A DNA stretch of 64,000 bases from Spirodela intermedia (taxonomy: Eukaryota; Streptophyta; Magnoliopsida; Alismatales; Araceae). The DNA is taken from NCBI GenBank assembly GCA_902729315.2, contig LR746273.1:4875001-4939000 (forward strand), given 5' to 3'. This document shows, piece after piece, positions 37,653 to 50,449 of this stretch. Numbering within the stretch: position 1 is the first letter of the stretch; every line of letters starts with the position of its first letter. Under the pieces are notes generated by a model. It was given only the letters and a program-made list of their open reading frames with translations. It was not told the origin of the DNA and ran no database searches. The translations under genes and the position numbers were made by a program.

Positions 37653-40183
37653 TCAGAAGAAACTCAGCTCGGTGAAGCCGCGAGAGTAGGGCAGGAGCTC
37701 CTCCACCTCCACCCTGGAGCTCCCGCTACCGGTGTTCTTCCTCGTTCGGCTGTGGCTGATCGTCTCCACCTCCGCGGCGAAGAGGCTGTACACCGGCCGG
37801 TGATCCGAGAACCTCGATTCTCCCCGGACGTACGATATCTGGCTCAGCCCCCGCCCATACCACAGAATCCGATCGCACCTTCATCACACAGAAGGGAGAG
37901 AATGAGAGAAAGAAAGAGAGAGAGAGAGAGAGAGGATTCAGGAACTAGGTTTGGTGGAGAAGGGGCAGAAAGGAGAGGTTTTTATGTGTAATGACGGCTC
38001 ACCAGGCGGGGGTCCGCCGCTTCTCCTTTGGATGGAGGTCGTCGCCGGCGTATCGGTCGGAGTTGGTGGAGTATTTGTATGTGGGGGGGAAGTAGATCCT
38101 CCCTTCGTTCCAGCCCACGAAGACGCGGCCCGATCGCTGCTCTATCCGGAGCTGCACCAGTTGCAGCAGCAGGTCACTCAGCAGTAGCAGAAGAGAAAAA
38201 AAACGAGCGCCATCCAGGGCTCAGCAGGTCACAGATGACCCACCTGGTCGTTCTCCAGCAGCACCTTCCAGTTGCGCATCTCCACGAGCGCCTTCGCGGT
38301 GCGATAGGAGAGGGCGATGCGGTAGTTCAGATCTCCGAGCCATATAATGCGACTGCGGACCAGGCAGGAGGAAGACGAACCAGTGAGTGAGTTGGGGATA
38401 GAGCTGATGCGGCCATTAATGGCGGGGGGATTGGAGATCGGCTTACTCGTGGTCGAGGATCGTCTCAGGGGACCTAGTGTGTTCGAGGCCGTTGACCCGA
38501 GGGAACCGGGTCTTCCTCAGGATCTCCATGACGTCGGAGTTTCTGCGCAGCTCGTCGCCCTCCTTCTGCCCGGAGGTGAGGTGGGTGCAGACGAAGCAGA
38601 AACTCGTCCGATGCAGCGACATGCTGATGGAGATAGAACCCTGAGGACAGCACTCTCGTCGTCAAGAATCCAGAGAGAGAAAGAGAGAGTTGCAGAAGAG
38701 AGAGAAAGAGAGAAATAAGGGTACCTTGTTCCCGAGGTAGCCCATGAGACCGCGGCCGACGCAGGAGACCTTCATGTTCTTGACGTCGTCTTTGAGCTCC
38801 CGGCGGACCCAGACGGTGAGGAAGATGCCCACCATCTGCTTGCTGGCAACCAGGCAGTACCGGGGCTGCCCCGGTGGCCGCTCCCTCTCCTCCGCCGCCG
38901 CCGCCATGAAATAATTGCCGCAGCCGTAGGACATCGGGGAGAAGAAGAGGTTCCCGGGGGAGTCGCCGGCGGCAGCGCCGCCGCCGCCGGCGTTCTCGTC
39001 GTCGGAGGAACCGCCGCCCCAACGGCCACTGGGATCGTAGTCGCTCGGCCGGCTGCCAAACATCACCCGGTCGCAGACGCTGAACCTCCGGTCGAGCCGC
39101 GGCTGCGCCGCCATGGTGTCGCCGTCCATCCTCATGCTCCGGCTCAGGGACTGGAAGGACCGCCGGTGGAACATCGAGGACGCTCGCCGGCGAGAAGCTG
39201 ACCCCTCGAAGTCGGCGTCCAGCTCCACGATCGGGTCCGGCACCGGCGACGGCGTGTAGTAGCTGGCGGCGCCGCCGCCGGTCGCCGGCAGGTTGTTCAG
39301 GGTCCTCCTGAGGAGCGAGACCCACTTCCTGGCCGGGCCGTTGTCCTCCGTCCCCAGAACGTTGCCGGCGTTGAGGGGAACGATCTCCTGGAACCTGAAG
39401 GAAGCCTCCGGCGATGAGTCCTAGCGAGAGAGAGAGAGAGAAACCGGTGGCGATGTGTATCGCCGGAGGTGTACCCAAGAACGTAGATGTCAGCCGGCGG
39501 CGACGTGTGGAGCCAGTCGTCGAGATTCAGGTGGCCCGGCGGCGACTTACCGCCCACATTCCACGTTGCAACGAAGATCCTACGCGCGACGAAAGATTTC
39601 AGGGAAAGAACAGGTTTTTATGGGATTCGAGGAGGATCAAATCAATCACCTGTACTCCTGGAGATCGGTGGCATGGCCGGGATCGATCTCGAACTTGCCT
39701 CGCCGGCCTCGATCGGAGCTCCTCCTGGACGATCTCTCTGGAGATCCAGAGGAAAATGGAGCAGGGGATGAGAGACGGGTCGGAAAATTCAAAACCAGAG
39801 GGAGGGGGGGGGGCTTTAGAGAGAGAAAGCTGCGACGGGGTGGAGTGGGAGTGGTCCGGAGCAGGAAGAACAGGCCTGGTTTCAGAGACCCCACCTGTTC
39901 TGCTTTTCTTGACTCCCTCTCTCTCCGAGAAGCTGGACCTCCATTTCCCGTCCTCACCTGAAAAGACGAGAGGGAGAGAGAAACACAGATGGGTGAGGAA
40001 AAGGCGGGGGAGCGCGATCACGAATTCTAGCAAAAATGGAAACTTGAGTGAAGCCCTGCTCTGATAACAAGGTAGCCAGCCTCTTGAAGACGATGAACAA
40101 GCAGCTCCAGGGGACGAGCTCTGATCTTCGGGGCAAGAGAACCAATGGGTTCGTTTCTCCTCCCCCACCCCACCCTAAAACCC

Positions 40184-40234
<51 letters not shown>

Positions 40235-40490
40235 AGGGAGGGAGAGGGATACCTCTGCCGAAAACATCTCGATCGGCATGGAAGTCCTGGGGCTTGCTCT
40301 TGATGTTGAACCATTTCCTGACCAGGCTCTTCGACCACGACAGCTTCTCGAACAAAAGGGGGGAAGAGCAACAACAAAGAAAACAGCACGAAGGAGATTA
40401 ATAATCAGCAATTCCAGGGGAAGAATCCAATTCCACGGCAGAGGAGGTAGAGCAGAAAACCTTGCTCTTCTTGATGTTCTCATCTCTCAT
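37653..40490 (-). CDS. Type I inositol polyphosphate 5-phosphatase, CVP2/CVL1-like
   Basis: Ten exons on the minus strand: 40490-40461, 40346-40253, 39957-39895, 39737-39650, 39579-39475, 39394-38725, 38640-38447, 38352-38244, 38151-38003, 37878-37653. All introns are GT-AG and phases agree, giving 575 residues. The N-terminus ([10 protein letters not shown] then [15 protein letters not shown]) is the hallmark of plant type I 5PTases. The catalytic domain begins at [10 protein letters not shown] (about 93-102) and carries [11 protein letters not shown] (128-138), WLGDLNYR (419-426) and PAWCDRIL (499-506), the two signature motifs of Mg-dependent 5-phosphatases. The C-terminus ends EELLPYSRG...LSFF. 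The enzyme removes the 5-phosphate of inositol phosphates and phosphoinositides; relatives CVP2 and CVL1 act in vein patterning. A Ser/Gly/Ala-rich insertion lies at about 220-290, variable in this family. Several introns contain GA/CT tracts close to the splice donors. Confidence 0.95.
40183..40246 (-). repeat. (GA)n and GGGA microsatellite in intron 2 of the 5-phosphatase gene
   Basis: About 23 GA units then AGGG repeats, ending only a few bases from the exon 2 donor (GT at 40251-40252). On the transcript strand it is a pyrimidine tract next to a 5' splice site. Confidence 0.9.
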
Positions 40491-40932
40491 TGTCTCAACC
40501 CTTCTTCATACAGCTATCGTCTTCTTCCTCCCTTCCCCACCCCCTCCAGCCACCTCTGTAATTCAGGAACGGGAAGAAAGTGGAGGAGCACACGGAAACC
40601 AGGAGCAGGGAAAGAACGCGTTTCAGATTCCCTGTGCTTCACTGAACTGTTCTTCCTTCCTTCGTCCTCCCGGAGGGGTTGGGTTCTCTGCGAAGGGAGG
40701 CGGGAATTGCAGAGGGGAAGCTCGGGAGAAGAGATGAGATGAGGGAGGGCGAAGCGTGAGTCAACAGGCAATAGAATGGAATTTCCAGCGCAGGTTGCTG
40801 CTGTAGGGGGACAATGCGGGCTCAGAGAAGGAGAGGAAGCAGTGGAAGAAGGGAACAGGCGAGAAGACCTCGGCCTTACAGCAAGCATCGAATTTGAAGA
40901 GAGCCAAGTGCGGCAGACAACCCCTCTTTCTA

Positions 40933-40969
<37 letters not shown>

Positions 40970-41440
40970 TGCTCTCTCCTCCCTCTTTTATTACCACACT
41001 CTATTATCTCTCCCCTCCTCTCACATGCCCCCTAACTTTTTCTTCCTCCAGTCTCTCACATCTCTTCACTCTCTCTCTTCCCTCACTGCTTTTTCTCTTC
41101 TCTCAGAACATCCAACGTCTCTCTCTCTCTCCTCGCCACTCCCCTCGAGGGCCCTCTATCTCTCCCTGCCCGCGGCCAACGCCATTAAACTACTGGTTGG
41201 GTGTGGGGGCGGAGGAAATATTTAGAACCGTCGGGGCAGCAGCTGGCCGCAGACCCAGCAGAGAGCGCCCACCCCCCCCCCCCATCTCTTCTCCTTCTTC
41301 CTCCTTCCTCCTGTGCCCGCCGGTCAGTTCAACTGTGCCACTCTCCATTTGGTCTTCTCATGGGACAGGGAGTAAAGCAATTAAAGAGAAAAAGATAAAG
41401 AGCAGAGAAAGAGGAGGAGAGAGAATGTAGAGAGAGAGGA
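40491..41440 (-). other. 5' leader and promoter region of the 5-phosphatase gene
   Basis: A purine/pyrimidine-skewed region with a CT tract at 40939-40966 and further CT-rich sequence to about 41160. No homologous open frame; low-complexity Ser/Leu frames only. Confidence 0.45.
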
Positions 41441-42420
41441 GAGAGTTCACCGCTTTGCCTTTTTTCTCTTCCTCCTCCCCCTTGAGGAGGAATCTTGGGA
41501 CCGGGTGTGGATTTGGGAGGGTGATCCATCATCATCCATCTGCGCTGGTGTTCGTATTAAAACTCTTCCCCACTTCCGAAATCTCGCCTTATTTACTGTT
41601 CCCGATCCATCCAAAGTTTCTTTTTCTTCTTCCGGATTTCCCAAATGGGTGGTGGGTTTTGTTTAATACAAACCGGGCAAGCAGAATGTTCAAACGATCT
41701 GGCTTTTCTTGAGTTTATTTCTCTGTTCTAGGGTTTCTGGGAGCATGGGAAGCCCCTTTCTTGGGGATGGGAATCTCTGTCTCCCCCCTCTGCTCCTCCC
41801 TCCATCTGTAACCCTAGTTTCTCTCTCCGGTGGAAGCCGTATTTGGAGCGGAAGAAGAAGAAGAAGAAGAAGAAGAAGAGGACTAGGGTTTAGGCTTTAT
41901 CCCACGGGCCTCTGGTTACTGTTCTTCACTGTTCCCTGGAGATGGCTGCTCCGGCGAGCCCACCGACGAGAATCCATGGAAACTTCGCCGATCCAATTTG
42001 ATCGGGAGAGGAGGGGGAGGGACCACCAAGGGCTCCACCGGCGCCGCCGGCGCCACCTCCGTCTCTGACTCCGGCGAGAGGATCCACGAGCCTGCGCCAT
42101 TGAGATGGGGGCGGCACCATCATCGTCTTCTTTCTCCCATCTCCAGGCCTGGGAATCCATCCCCCGTCCGGACACGCTCGCACCAGTCAATCCTCCGGGA
42201 TGCGCCAATTGGCTGAGCGGTGGGCCCCATTATCCAGGTGGATGGGTCCCTCTGGACCCAGCTGGTTTTGAGTGGGGGCCACTTTCCACGTGCGGGAAGT
42301 CGAACAGACACGTGTAGGTTCGGACCGGCGTTCCCGAGCATAGGCGGCGGCGGCGGCGGCAGCGGCGGTGGCGGTGGTCTAGTTGAAAGCTGAATCATGC
42401 GACTGAGGAAACGAAGGATG
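41441..42420. other. GC-rich, UTR-like region without a gene
   Basis: Shows telo-box-like TAGGGTTT (41880s) and ACCCTAG (41811-41817), a (GAA)n run at 41848-41879, a CGG/CGGCGG run at about 42342-42378, and a G-box/ABRE-type ACACGTG near 42309. It looks like a leader or promoter, but the ATG at 41942 opens only a 19-codon frame and no exon chain was found. Confidence 0.4.
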
Positions 42421-42593
42421 CGGTCAAAGCAGATATCGCTTCCGTACTTTGAGCAAAGCATCAAAATCTCTCTCTCTCTCTCTAACCCCTTCTCTCTCTC
42501 TACCCCCTTCTCTTTTGCTTTTCAGTTCTTTTTCCGCAATCCTTACTTCCCCAACGGCCGAAATCACCTCCTTTGGCGTCTACTTCCTCATGA

Positions 42594-42625
<32 letters not shown>

Positions 42626-43454
42626 CACTCTTTCTCTCTAAACGAACAGGGGAACCGTGGTGCTGACAGATGGCAAGCCCTGGAGCTCCCAAAGACATCC
42701 TCCAGTCCGACTACATACAAGTCGAATGAGTGGCCACCCGGTCTTCGGCTTTTTTGCCCAAACCCCCCTTGAAATCTATCCTTCTAAGTAAATAACCGCG
42801 AAGGTGGTTATTTACGCTGTGGAATAAGAAATCCCCAAAAAAGAAAAAAACAGATATTTATATCAATAAATTCTTCATTTTAATGCGTATGCTCACAATC
42901 GCTTTGCACGGATGCGTATGCGTATCTGCAGGTATGTATGATCAGGGATTTAGAGAGAGAGAGAGAGAGATGGGTAAATATCTTGGTAAAAAATTAGTAA
43001 AAATACAAGGACACGAGAAAATGGGCCGTGTCGAAGGGAGCTTTTGTTGTGGGCCGGTGGGAGGAGGGAATTTACGAAAACAACCCTCATTCATTATTTT
43101 TGGCGGCGAAGGGGAGTGTAGCCTTTTAGCATGATGATTATTTCCCCGTTTTAGTCTAAGTCCTAGGCTGCACACACCCAAGAATATCGCGTCGAGAAAA
43201 TATCGCCCACTTTTTTTATATATAAACTTTCCTTGATATTTAAATTTCCAGAAGGTTAACTCTTTTGAATATTAATATATAAATGATGCGAATATTCTTA
43301 TATTATTCTTGCTTTGTTGGGATTTCTAATTTGCTATGATTCCTGTAAAGCTCATCAGCTTTTTCGTCCATTGCTGTAAAAAAAAAAATTCTTTTTTTAC
43401 CAAGATAGTCAATGCACAAAAAATTCTCATTGAAGCTAATGATGTTCTTGGAGA

Positions 43455-43509
<55 letters not shown>

Positions 43510-44160
43510 AAGTTGAATAAGAAGTTCGTATGAACATCTCACTTTTAATCTTAATTAAATGAATTGAAAATAGACTAAACATTTTGGCTGGAATTTTCAA
43601 ACTAATTGGTCACAATTTGAAATTTTTTAGCTGCATAATAAAATCGAAGTCCACTTAAAATTATGGAAGGCACTTCAAGAGGTTATTGAATATTTTATTT
43701 GATGTTTTTTACGTATTATAAAATTTAGCATACAAGTTTTTAAATATTAAGTGTAGAAAATCAAAGTATCATTGAATCCTTCAGATATTAAATGGATTAG
43801 AGCCTCTTTCCTCCACATTGAAAATAATAATAATAATAATAATAATAATGAGAAATAAAAAATTAAAGAGTTGCATCAATTAGGAGCAATACTTTGCAAT
43901 GGGTGGATTTTCATGGTGTTACATAAAATCCATATTCATGGAAACATGAGAAAAGATAACGATAACAAGATTCAAACGATCAAGAAGAGACCAAAGAAGA
44001 AAAAACTAACTTCAAGGTTGTTGTTTGGTATTGGTAGACTCTTGGGATTTTCCATTGCTTGAGGCTATATAAAGTCAACGAGCCATCCACGGAGAGTCCT
44101 CCTGATTGATCGGTATTTGGAGATGAGACCCAATTGGGACAAGGTTTCTAAATTTGTCCA

Positions 44161-44220
<60 letters not shown>

Positions 44221-44740
44221 ATCTATTTTCAGTCCTTGAGAGTGGGTTCTTATTGGGTTCTCATATTATAAAAAAGGTAAAAAATGCAATATTTGCCCTT
44301 ACTAATATGATTTTCTTTGTATATAGTGGCAGATTATTCAAATGCTGCCCAAAAAATAAGAAGCAATGGGCTAATGGGCAGTCATAAGTTCCTATTTATA
44401 TGGAGCCAAACTCTAACGGGTGTAAATTTATAATAAAGTCCTCTTCCTGAAGAGAACATCCAAGGAAGTTTACATAAACGCCCTCCCCATAAGGTTCCTA
44501 AAAATAATATGGTCATACTAGGATAAAAATTAATGTATTTATCATAAGAAACATATTTTTCAGTAAAAATAATTATGCAGAAGTTGACTGAAGAGAAACT
44601 GGTGGAAGACCTCACTGGATCAAGCTTCTAGGCTGCTTAAATAAATTATATTTTCAAAATAACCGTAAAAACTTTTTTTTCTGAAATATATCGTGGAAAA
44701 TAATTATATGCAAAAAAAATAAATTCAGGGCAAAGTGGGG
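42421..44740. other. AT-rich spacer with several long GA/CT microsatellites
   Basis: Holds CT at 42597-42622, GA at 42954-42970, (GA)n at 43459-43506, (AAT)n at 43827-43851 and (CT)n of 28 units at 44163-44218. No supported coding sequence. Confidence 0.6.
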
Positions 44741-44754
44741 CTCCATCCATACCC

Positions 44755-44935
44755 TTCGCCACATGGGCCGTGGGTTCCGAATGGCAATTAGACCCATATG
44801 GGCTTCACACGACAACTCTCATCCGGCCTATTGGGGCTTCTGATCCCCTGGTCAAGCCCAGCCCATCCGGTAGACCCGTTGGGCTTATAGTTTTGGACCC
44901 CATCCGGCCCATTTACAGGCTTCGCCTTCAATAGG
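44755..44935 (+). promoter_or_regulatory. Cluster of TGGGCY (site II) elements
   Basis: TGGGCC/TGGGCT or their complements occur near 44764, 44799, 44855, 44860, 44879 and 44907. Site II elements are bound by TCP factors and are typical of promoters of growth-related housekeeping genes. The cluster lies upstream of a leader-like region (44940-45130) and of the plus-strand gene at 46454. Confidence 0.55.
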
Positions 44936-44939
44936 GAGA

Positions 44940-46453
44940 CTGGCGCTCCACTCTGACGTCTTTGCTTCTGGGTGCTGCTAGAACAGGTCCTCCCTTTGCT
45001 CGAAGATCATAGCCTCAGTTGGCCGAGGTATTTCGTTCATCCTCGTAGCGTCTGATTCGCGAAGCTTTCGTGGGGTTCTGGATCTGCAGCTTCTTCTCCC
45101 TGTTGGTCTTTCTTCTATCGGGAAGCAGTGTATGTTCGTTCTTTGAGATCCGAGGGAGTCGATTCATGCGATTAATTCATGGTTGTTGTTGTTGTTATTG
45201 ACGATGATAGTGATGATGTTTCTGTTCTTCTTGTTGTATTTGTTTATAGCTCTCTAACAATTAAGGAATCATCCAATCTCGGGCCACGATTCGGTCCCTG
45301 GGGAAGAGCACTGCCATCTAATCCCTAGGAATAACTTTTCTGGCGAGTGGCCTAGGGTTTCTTTGGTTTTCCTTCTTGTGGTTCGGCTGGCTTCTGGTTT
45401 CGGGGGGAGACGGTCTCCCGTCCACATCGATGAGGGGGGGAAGAGGAGGAACTTGAATCAACAGCGCTGGTTCTTCATGGATTCTAGGATAGGGACGATG
45501 ATAATCTAGAATTTCTCTCTAGAATAGAAGGGCGATGCATGTATTCAAATCGGGTGTTCTTGCAGATATCTGTGGTATCCGCAAATGGGGCGGTAAGAAT
45601 TATTATTATTTTTCCAACAGTACGGCGCGAAAATTCAGATGTTTTTTTTAAATCTGGGAAGAAAATTGGGGCGGGAAGATTTTTTATTAGTTTGATAGAT
45701 GGGTGAATGAATTAATTCAATTATTTTCTTCAGCCAGAGTTCCTTACAACATCCCCCTTTCCTCTCCCTCCACTCGTTCTGGTGTGATGGGAAGAACCAA
45801 CCATGTAAGGGGAACTCCAGACTCGTCTCAGTCACATTTACTGAGCTGATCTTTATTGAGATGCATTCATGCGTTTCTAGTTGAGGAAATTATATTTACA
45901 ATAATATTTAATCGTGATGATGTTTCAGGCGAATTCAACGCCCATTCATTCATTCATTCAGCCTTTCCCCTACTACATTTATGGGTTGATTGAGGAACGA
46001 GTATCAACATCGCGAAATATTTATTTAATTTTTCTTTTCTCAGTGTTTGTTCTCTTTTTCTATAAGAAGTAATATACGCCACAGTCATTCCAGAAAAGGA
46101 CGGGTTAATGCATGTCAGAAGATTCTGACGGTCACTTTTTAGCTTTCTCAGGTTCACTTGTCCATAGAATGTGACAAAGGTCAGCCCCCCCCCCCCCACC
46201 AAACACAGGACGTTGACCCTCGAGCTCTAGAAGTAGAAGTCAACCCTTGAAAAAATGAACACAGATCTGTAGAAGCTCATTCTAAAACATTCCCCTGCCA
46301 TGGGCTTATTGCTCGGATTTGTACGTGGAGAAGGCAATGGGTTCTTGTTTGGATCTACAAAATGGGCCTCTTTTTTTCAGAATTTCTCGCTGTTCTTGCC
46401 GACCATGAAGCCCCATCAATCAATCCTCTGTTATTTCTGCAGTCTCTCCGGCG
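44940..46453 (+). other. Probable 5' UTR with intron for the gene at 46454
   Basis: A GC-richer leader-like segment at about 44980-45140 precedes AT-rich, intron-like sequence ending in a good acceptor, TGTTATTTCTGCAG at about 46428-46441, twelve bases before the start codon. The donor cannot be chosen with certainty. A run of 13 C occurs at 46185-46197. Confidence 0.45.
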
Positions 46454-47180
46454 ATGAAGAGGGCAGGGCCAGGCGCCGATCAAGCCGACCCCAGCTCTTC
46501 CGATTCCTCCAGTTCTGACTCCGAGGATGAGGCACCCTATGCCAAGAAGAACCTTGTCGACAAAGGTATGAACCATGATCATACCCTTTTTTGGTTAAAT
46601 TCTGGATGGCTGCAGTGGAAGTGACCGACGGAAAGAACTATGATCATACCCTTTTTTGGTAAAATTCTGGATGGCTGCAGTGGCAGTGACTGACAGAAGT
46701 GGAGTGGATTGGGGGGTTTCTTCTTCTTCTTCTTCTTCTTCTAATGATGATTATTGGTTCTTTTGTGCAGCTGAGGCTGGGAAGAAGAGGAGGGGGGTTC
46801 TCGACTATGGCGCGCTCAGCCGCCATGGCTACCGAGGGGGGCTCTCTGTTCTGAGGGTGCCGCCGCCGAAGGCGGCCGACGAGGGCAAGCCCGACTGGTC
46901 CTGGTCCAACGGCAAGCGGAAGGAGGGGGAGGAGGAGTCGTACGAGGAGCGGGAGCGGACGAGGGCCGCGGCCAATGCGGCGGCGGTGGCAGCATCGCAT
47001 GGGGGCGGCGGCGCCGCAGCGGCCACCGGCGGCGGGGGGAGGGAGAAGGGCGGGAAGTCCTTCTCGCAGAAGGAGAAGCGGAAGAGGGACCTCGGGCAGG
47101 CCAGCCGGGGGAAGAACTACGTCGAGGAGGAGAAGAGGCTTCTGAGGGACAGCGGCGTCTACTCCGGCTTCGATTCCTGA
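46454..47180 (+). CDS. Conserved plant protein of unknown function, nuclear type
   Basis: Two exons, 46454-46565 and 46771-47180, join in frame across a 205 bp GT-AG intron to make 173 residues. The N-terminus is an acidic Ser/Asp run (SSSDSSSSDSEDEAP), followed by basic KKRRGVLDYGALSRHGYRGG, an Ala/Gly-rich middle, and a highly charged C-terminus (KSFSQKEKRKRDLGQASRG, YVEEEKRLLR). I recognise the C-terminal block as conserved in plants but do not know a proven function; the basic clusters suggest a nucleus or nucleolus location. There are no membrane segments. The second exon would also be open upstream into the intron, but the splice-joined frame begins with a proper ATG. The intron contains a 65 bp tandem duplication. 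Confidence 0.8.
46575..46704 (+). repeat. 65 bp tandem duplication within the intron
   Basis: Units 46575-46639 and 46640-46704 begin ATGATCATACCCTTTTTTGG and both contain TTCTGGATGGCTGCAGTGG; they differ at a few positions. Confidence 0.9.
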
Positions 47181-47702
47181 CCTCGGTGATGATGATGATG
47201 ATGATGATGATGATGCGATGTCCCTTGTTCTTCCTCGTCGGAGTGCCGCCTCTGGTTCTTCTCCCTCGTCGAAGGGTGACGAACCACATTAAGAATTTAA
47301 GTGATCGCTCTCTCGCTCTCTCCGTGGTTTCTTTCGATTGGTGTCAAAATCCGCCGTCTGTTCAGAATGGAGAGAAAACGAGAAGAAAACCCATCACGAG
47401 GGCAACATCTTCCCGGTCTCTATTGAAGGCTTCAACGAGAAACTGCAAATCTTGTAGACGGGGATGACAGATACAGAGAGAGAGAGAGAGAGCAAAAATC
47501 ACACCATATATTCGGCCCACCAAGTTCCCGGAGGCACCACGTATAAGCAAGAATCTCCTTATTCACATCACAACCCCGCTTCCCAATCCGAAGGGCACGT
47601 AATCGCACCAAACGCTTTCTACCGCAATACCAGAAAACCCACGCCGGAAATGGAGCCGAGAGAGAGAGAGAGAGAGAAGAAAGAGGAGGGAACCCATGTC
47701 AA
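47181..47702. other. Tail-to-tail spacer
   Basis: About 520 bp separating the stop codons of the convergent genes at 46454-47180 and 47703-50914, so their 3' UTRs may overlap. Contains (GAT)n at 47185-47214 and GA tracts at 47476-47491 and 47660-47677. Confidence 0.6.
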
Positions 47703-48515
47703 TCAGGGGCCGCGGGTGGGGTAGAAGCAGAAGCAGCCGCCCATCTGGTCCTCGGGGATCATCCCGCCGCCCTTGCTGGTGTCGATGGCCTCGAGAAGCC
47801 TCACCACGTCGGCCATCTCCGGCCGCTTGTCAGCGTTCGCGTCCCAGCATTTTTTCATGATGCTCGCCAACGCGCTGGGGCAGCACCGCGGAATCTCCGG
47901 CCGCAGATTCTGATCCACCCCCACCAAAATCAAATACCCAAATTAATTTATTTATTTTTTATAAAAAAAGATGATGCATAAAACCAATCCACAAGATCCA
48001 GGGAGGGCATTCGACGAGTGGGTTCCGAGATTTTTGGAGAGAAATGAGGGGATTAGAAGAAAAAAAAAAGACCCCACCTGGCGGACGACGGCGGAGGAGA
48101 CCTCGGAGAAGGTGAGGTCGGGGTAGGGCATGTCGCAGCAATAGATCTCCCACAGACAGATCCCGAAGCTGTACACGTCGCAGCTCCTGTTGTATGGCTT
48201 CCCTTCCAGGACCTGCTTGGTTGGTTGCTCGTCAGCCTACTAAAAAAACAGAGCTGGCTCGGGGTGGTGGGTTCAACCAATATGCTCGAAATCACCTCAA
48301 ACGAACACGAGGATCGATAAAAAAATAAAATTACTACTAAGAAACCATCAGAAATGTCTCATCTTCAAGTGGGCAACAACAACACAAGGCTCATGGTTTC
48401 CATTTTTGGAATAATAAAAAAATGATGATTAACATGAATTTTGCCAAAAGGGTGGGTCATATATGATATATATCCAATAGAAAAAAGCATGGGTGGGTGG
48501 GGCTCAATGATGAAC

Positions 48516-48547
<32 letters not shown>

Positions 48548-50407
48548 AAGAAGAAAACGAACGAATTCCGTGATTAAAGGGTGTACAGATGGGTACCTCC
48601 GGAGCCATGTATCCAAGGGTGCCCGTTTCGCCGGTCATCTCCTGGGGATTCTGAGCTTCCACACGGGCGACACCGAAATCCGCTATCTTTAGCGTGCGGC
48701 CGATGTCCAGAAGCATGTTCTCAGTCTTCACATCTCGATGCACAATCTTCTTCGAATGAAGGTAGCTCAGCCTGCAGGAGCACGACGAACCAAAAAGAAA
48801 AGTTGGAAAAAAAAAGAAAAAGAAAAGAAAAGAAGGAATGCCCACTTCACTCTGTCTATTCTATAATAAACCAGAGCCATTAGATTGAAGTGTGAGGGGC
48901 AACCCCCTACCCTCTTGAGAGGTCTAATGCCAGCTGAATCACAATCTTATAAGCAAGCTTTCTCCGCCTGTTCTTTATCAAGAACTGCTTGAGCGTTCCC
49001 CCAGGCAGGTACTCCACCACCACACAGCATGCCCTCGATGGGAGAGAATTGAGACCATTGCTCGAAGGATTAGCCTGCGGGATCCTCAGTTCAGAGGTCC
49101 CCATCGATGCCCCGACAAACTGTAGCCAACAAAAAAAAAAACACCAATTTTTTAGTCCCTTCTGCATAAGGTTTCAACCAGTAGTAACTTATCCTTAAAA
49201 GTCAACGGGAAGACCTCACCTTGGTGACGTTTGGATGATCGAGCTTATGCCAAACAGCGACCTCCTGCTGAAATGATGCCCGAAGAGCAGCAGTCTCTGA
49301 ATCACTGGAAAAGCCATCCCCTCCCCAGTCCAATACCTTCACTATAATAGGAGAAATGGAGCTATCTTACGGACAATATACAAGCTAGATAAGAACCAAA
49401 CTAAAATCCACAGAATGACAAGCGTCAGACAGGATCAAAACCCGGGATAATTGAGAGGTTAGTTTTAAAAATCTTTCCCCGTCCATCAATTGTGGCCGAA
49501 AATCCTAAACGCATGAGATAAATGACCCATTATTGCCAAAGAGGAAAAATCATTTTACTGGTGGAAAATAAAAGTTCGAGAGCATGAGAAATCCTTGGGG
49601 ATTAATACGTATGTTGACTCCAGCAGGGAAAGGCAACAGTAAAAAAAATACAAATATAAATCAATACGCAGATCGAGCTGTCAAGAAGAAATGGTGATGA
49701 TATTCCGGGACACTGAAGAGAAGATCACTGGCGTTGTCTTTATTAGCAGCATAGCATAAATGGGGTCAGGTAGATATAATGGAGCATCATGTGTACCCAT
49801 CAGCCTTCTTGGTTGATGATTGTCTGTGAGATGGTGCAAGAGAAAGGAAAGACATCAATCCTACCAGTCCTGCTTAGGCCTATTACTCAATAGGTAAGTG
49901 CAAGTGCCCTTGAGTGGATAGATCTTCAGGTAGTGAATGAATTTTAAATAGTTTACGAAAAATGAATATCTTCATAATTATGTAACCATATACGCAGAGT
50001 GAATCATTTCACTTATTCTCCAAATGTGACAGGTAGTCACCGCACATGAAATGAAAAAATTGAAATGTGAGAGGGAGTCTTGGTGTAAATCTCTAGAAAC
50101 ACTGAATCACTCCATTCATGCAAAATGAGGATTGGAAACAGGGAATTCAGAAGCATTGGGTTGGTGTTGCTAAAAGTTGTGATGATCAGGTCGATTCATT
50201 TGCACAGGTTGATTCATCCAATTTAACAGTATAAAGTCGGGCCAAGTTCTTACCTACAAAATTCCCTGAATGATACACACTCAGACTATGTGCCACATTA
50301 TTGGGAAAATCAAAGAGAAAACGAAGGCGGCCATCATCCAAAGCAAGAGGAATCAAAAGCATGTCCATAATTAAGTAAACCACAGAGGAAAAAGAGAGAA
50401 CTAATCA

Positions 50408-50449
<42 letters not shown>

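Noticed and set aside
38474-39478. 334-codon minus frame overlapping the 5-phosphatase
   Set aside because: It is a different frame of exon 6 and flanking introns; only the spliced frame has catalytic motifs.
41942-42216. Possible GC-rich protein-coding exon (Gly/Thr/Ser rich)
   Set aside because: ATG at 41942 meets a stop after 19 codons; other frames lack homology or a start.
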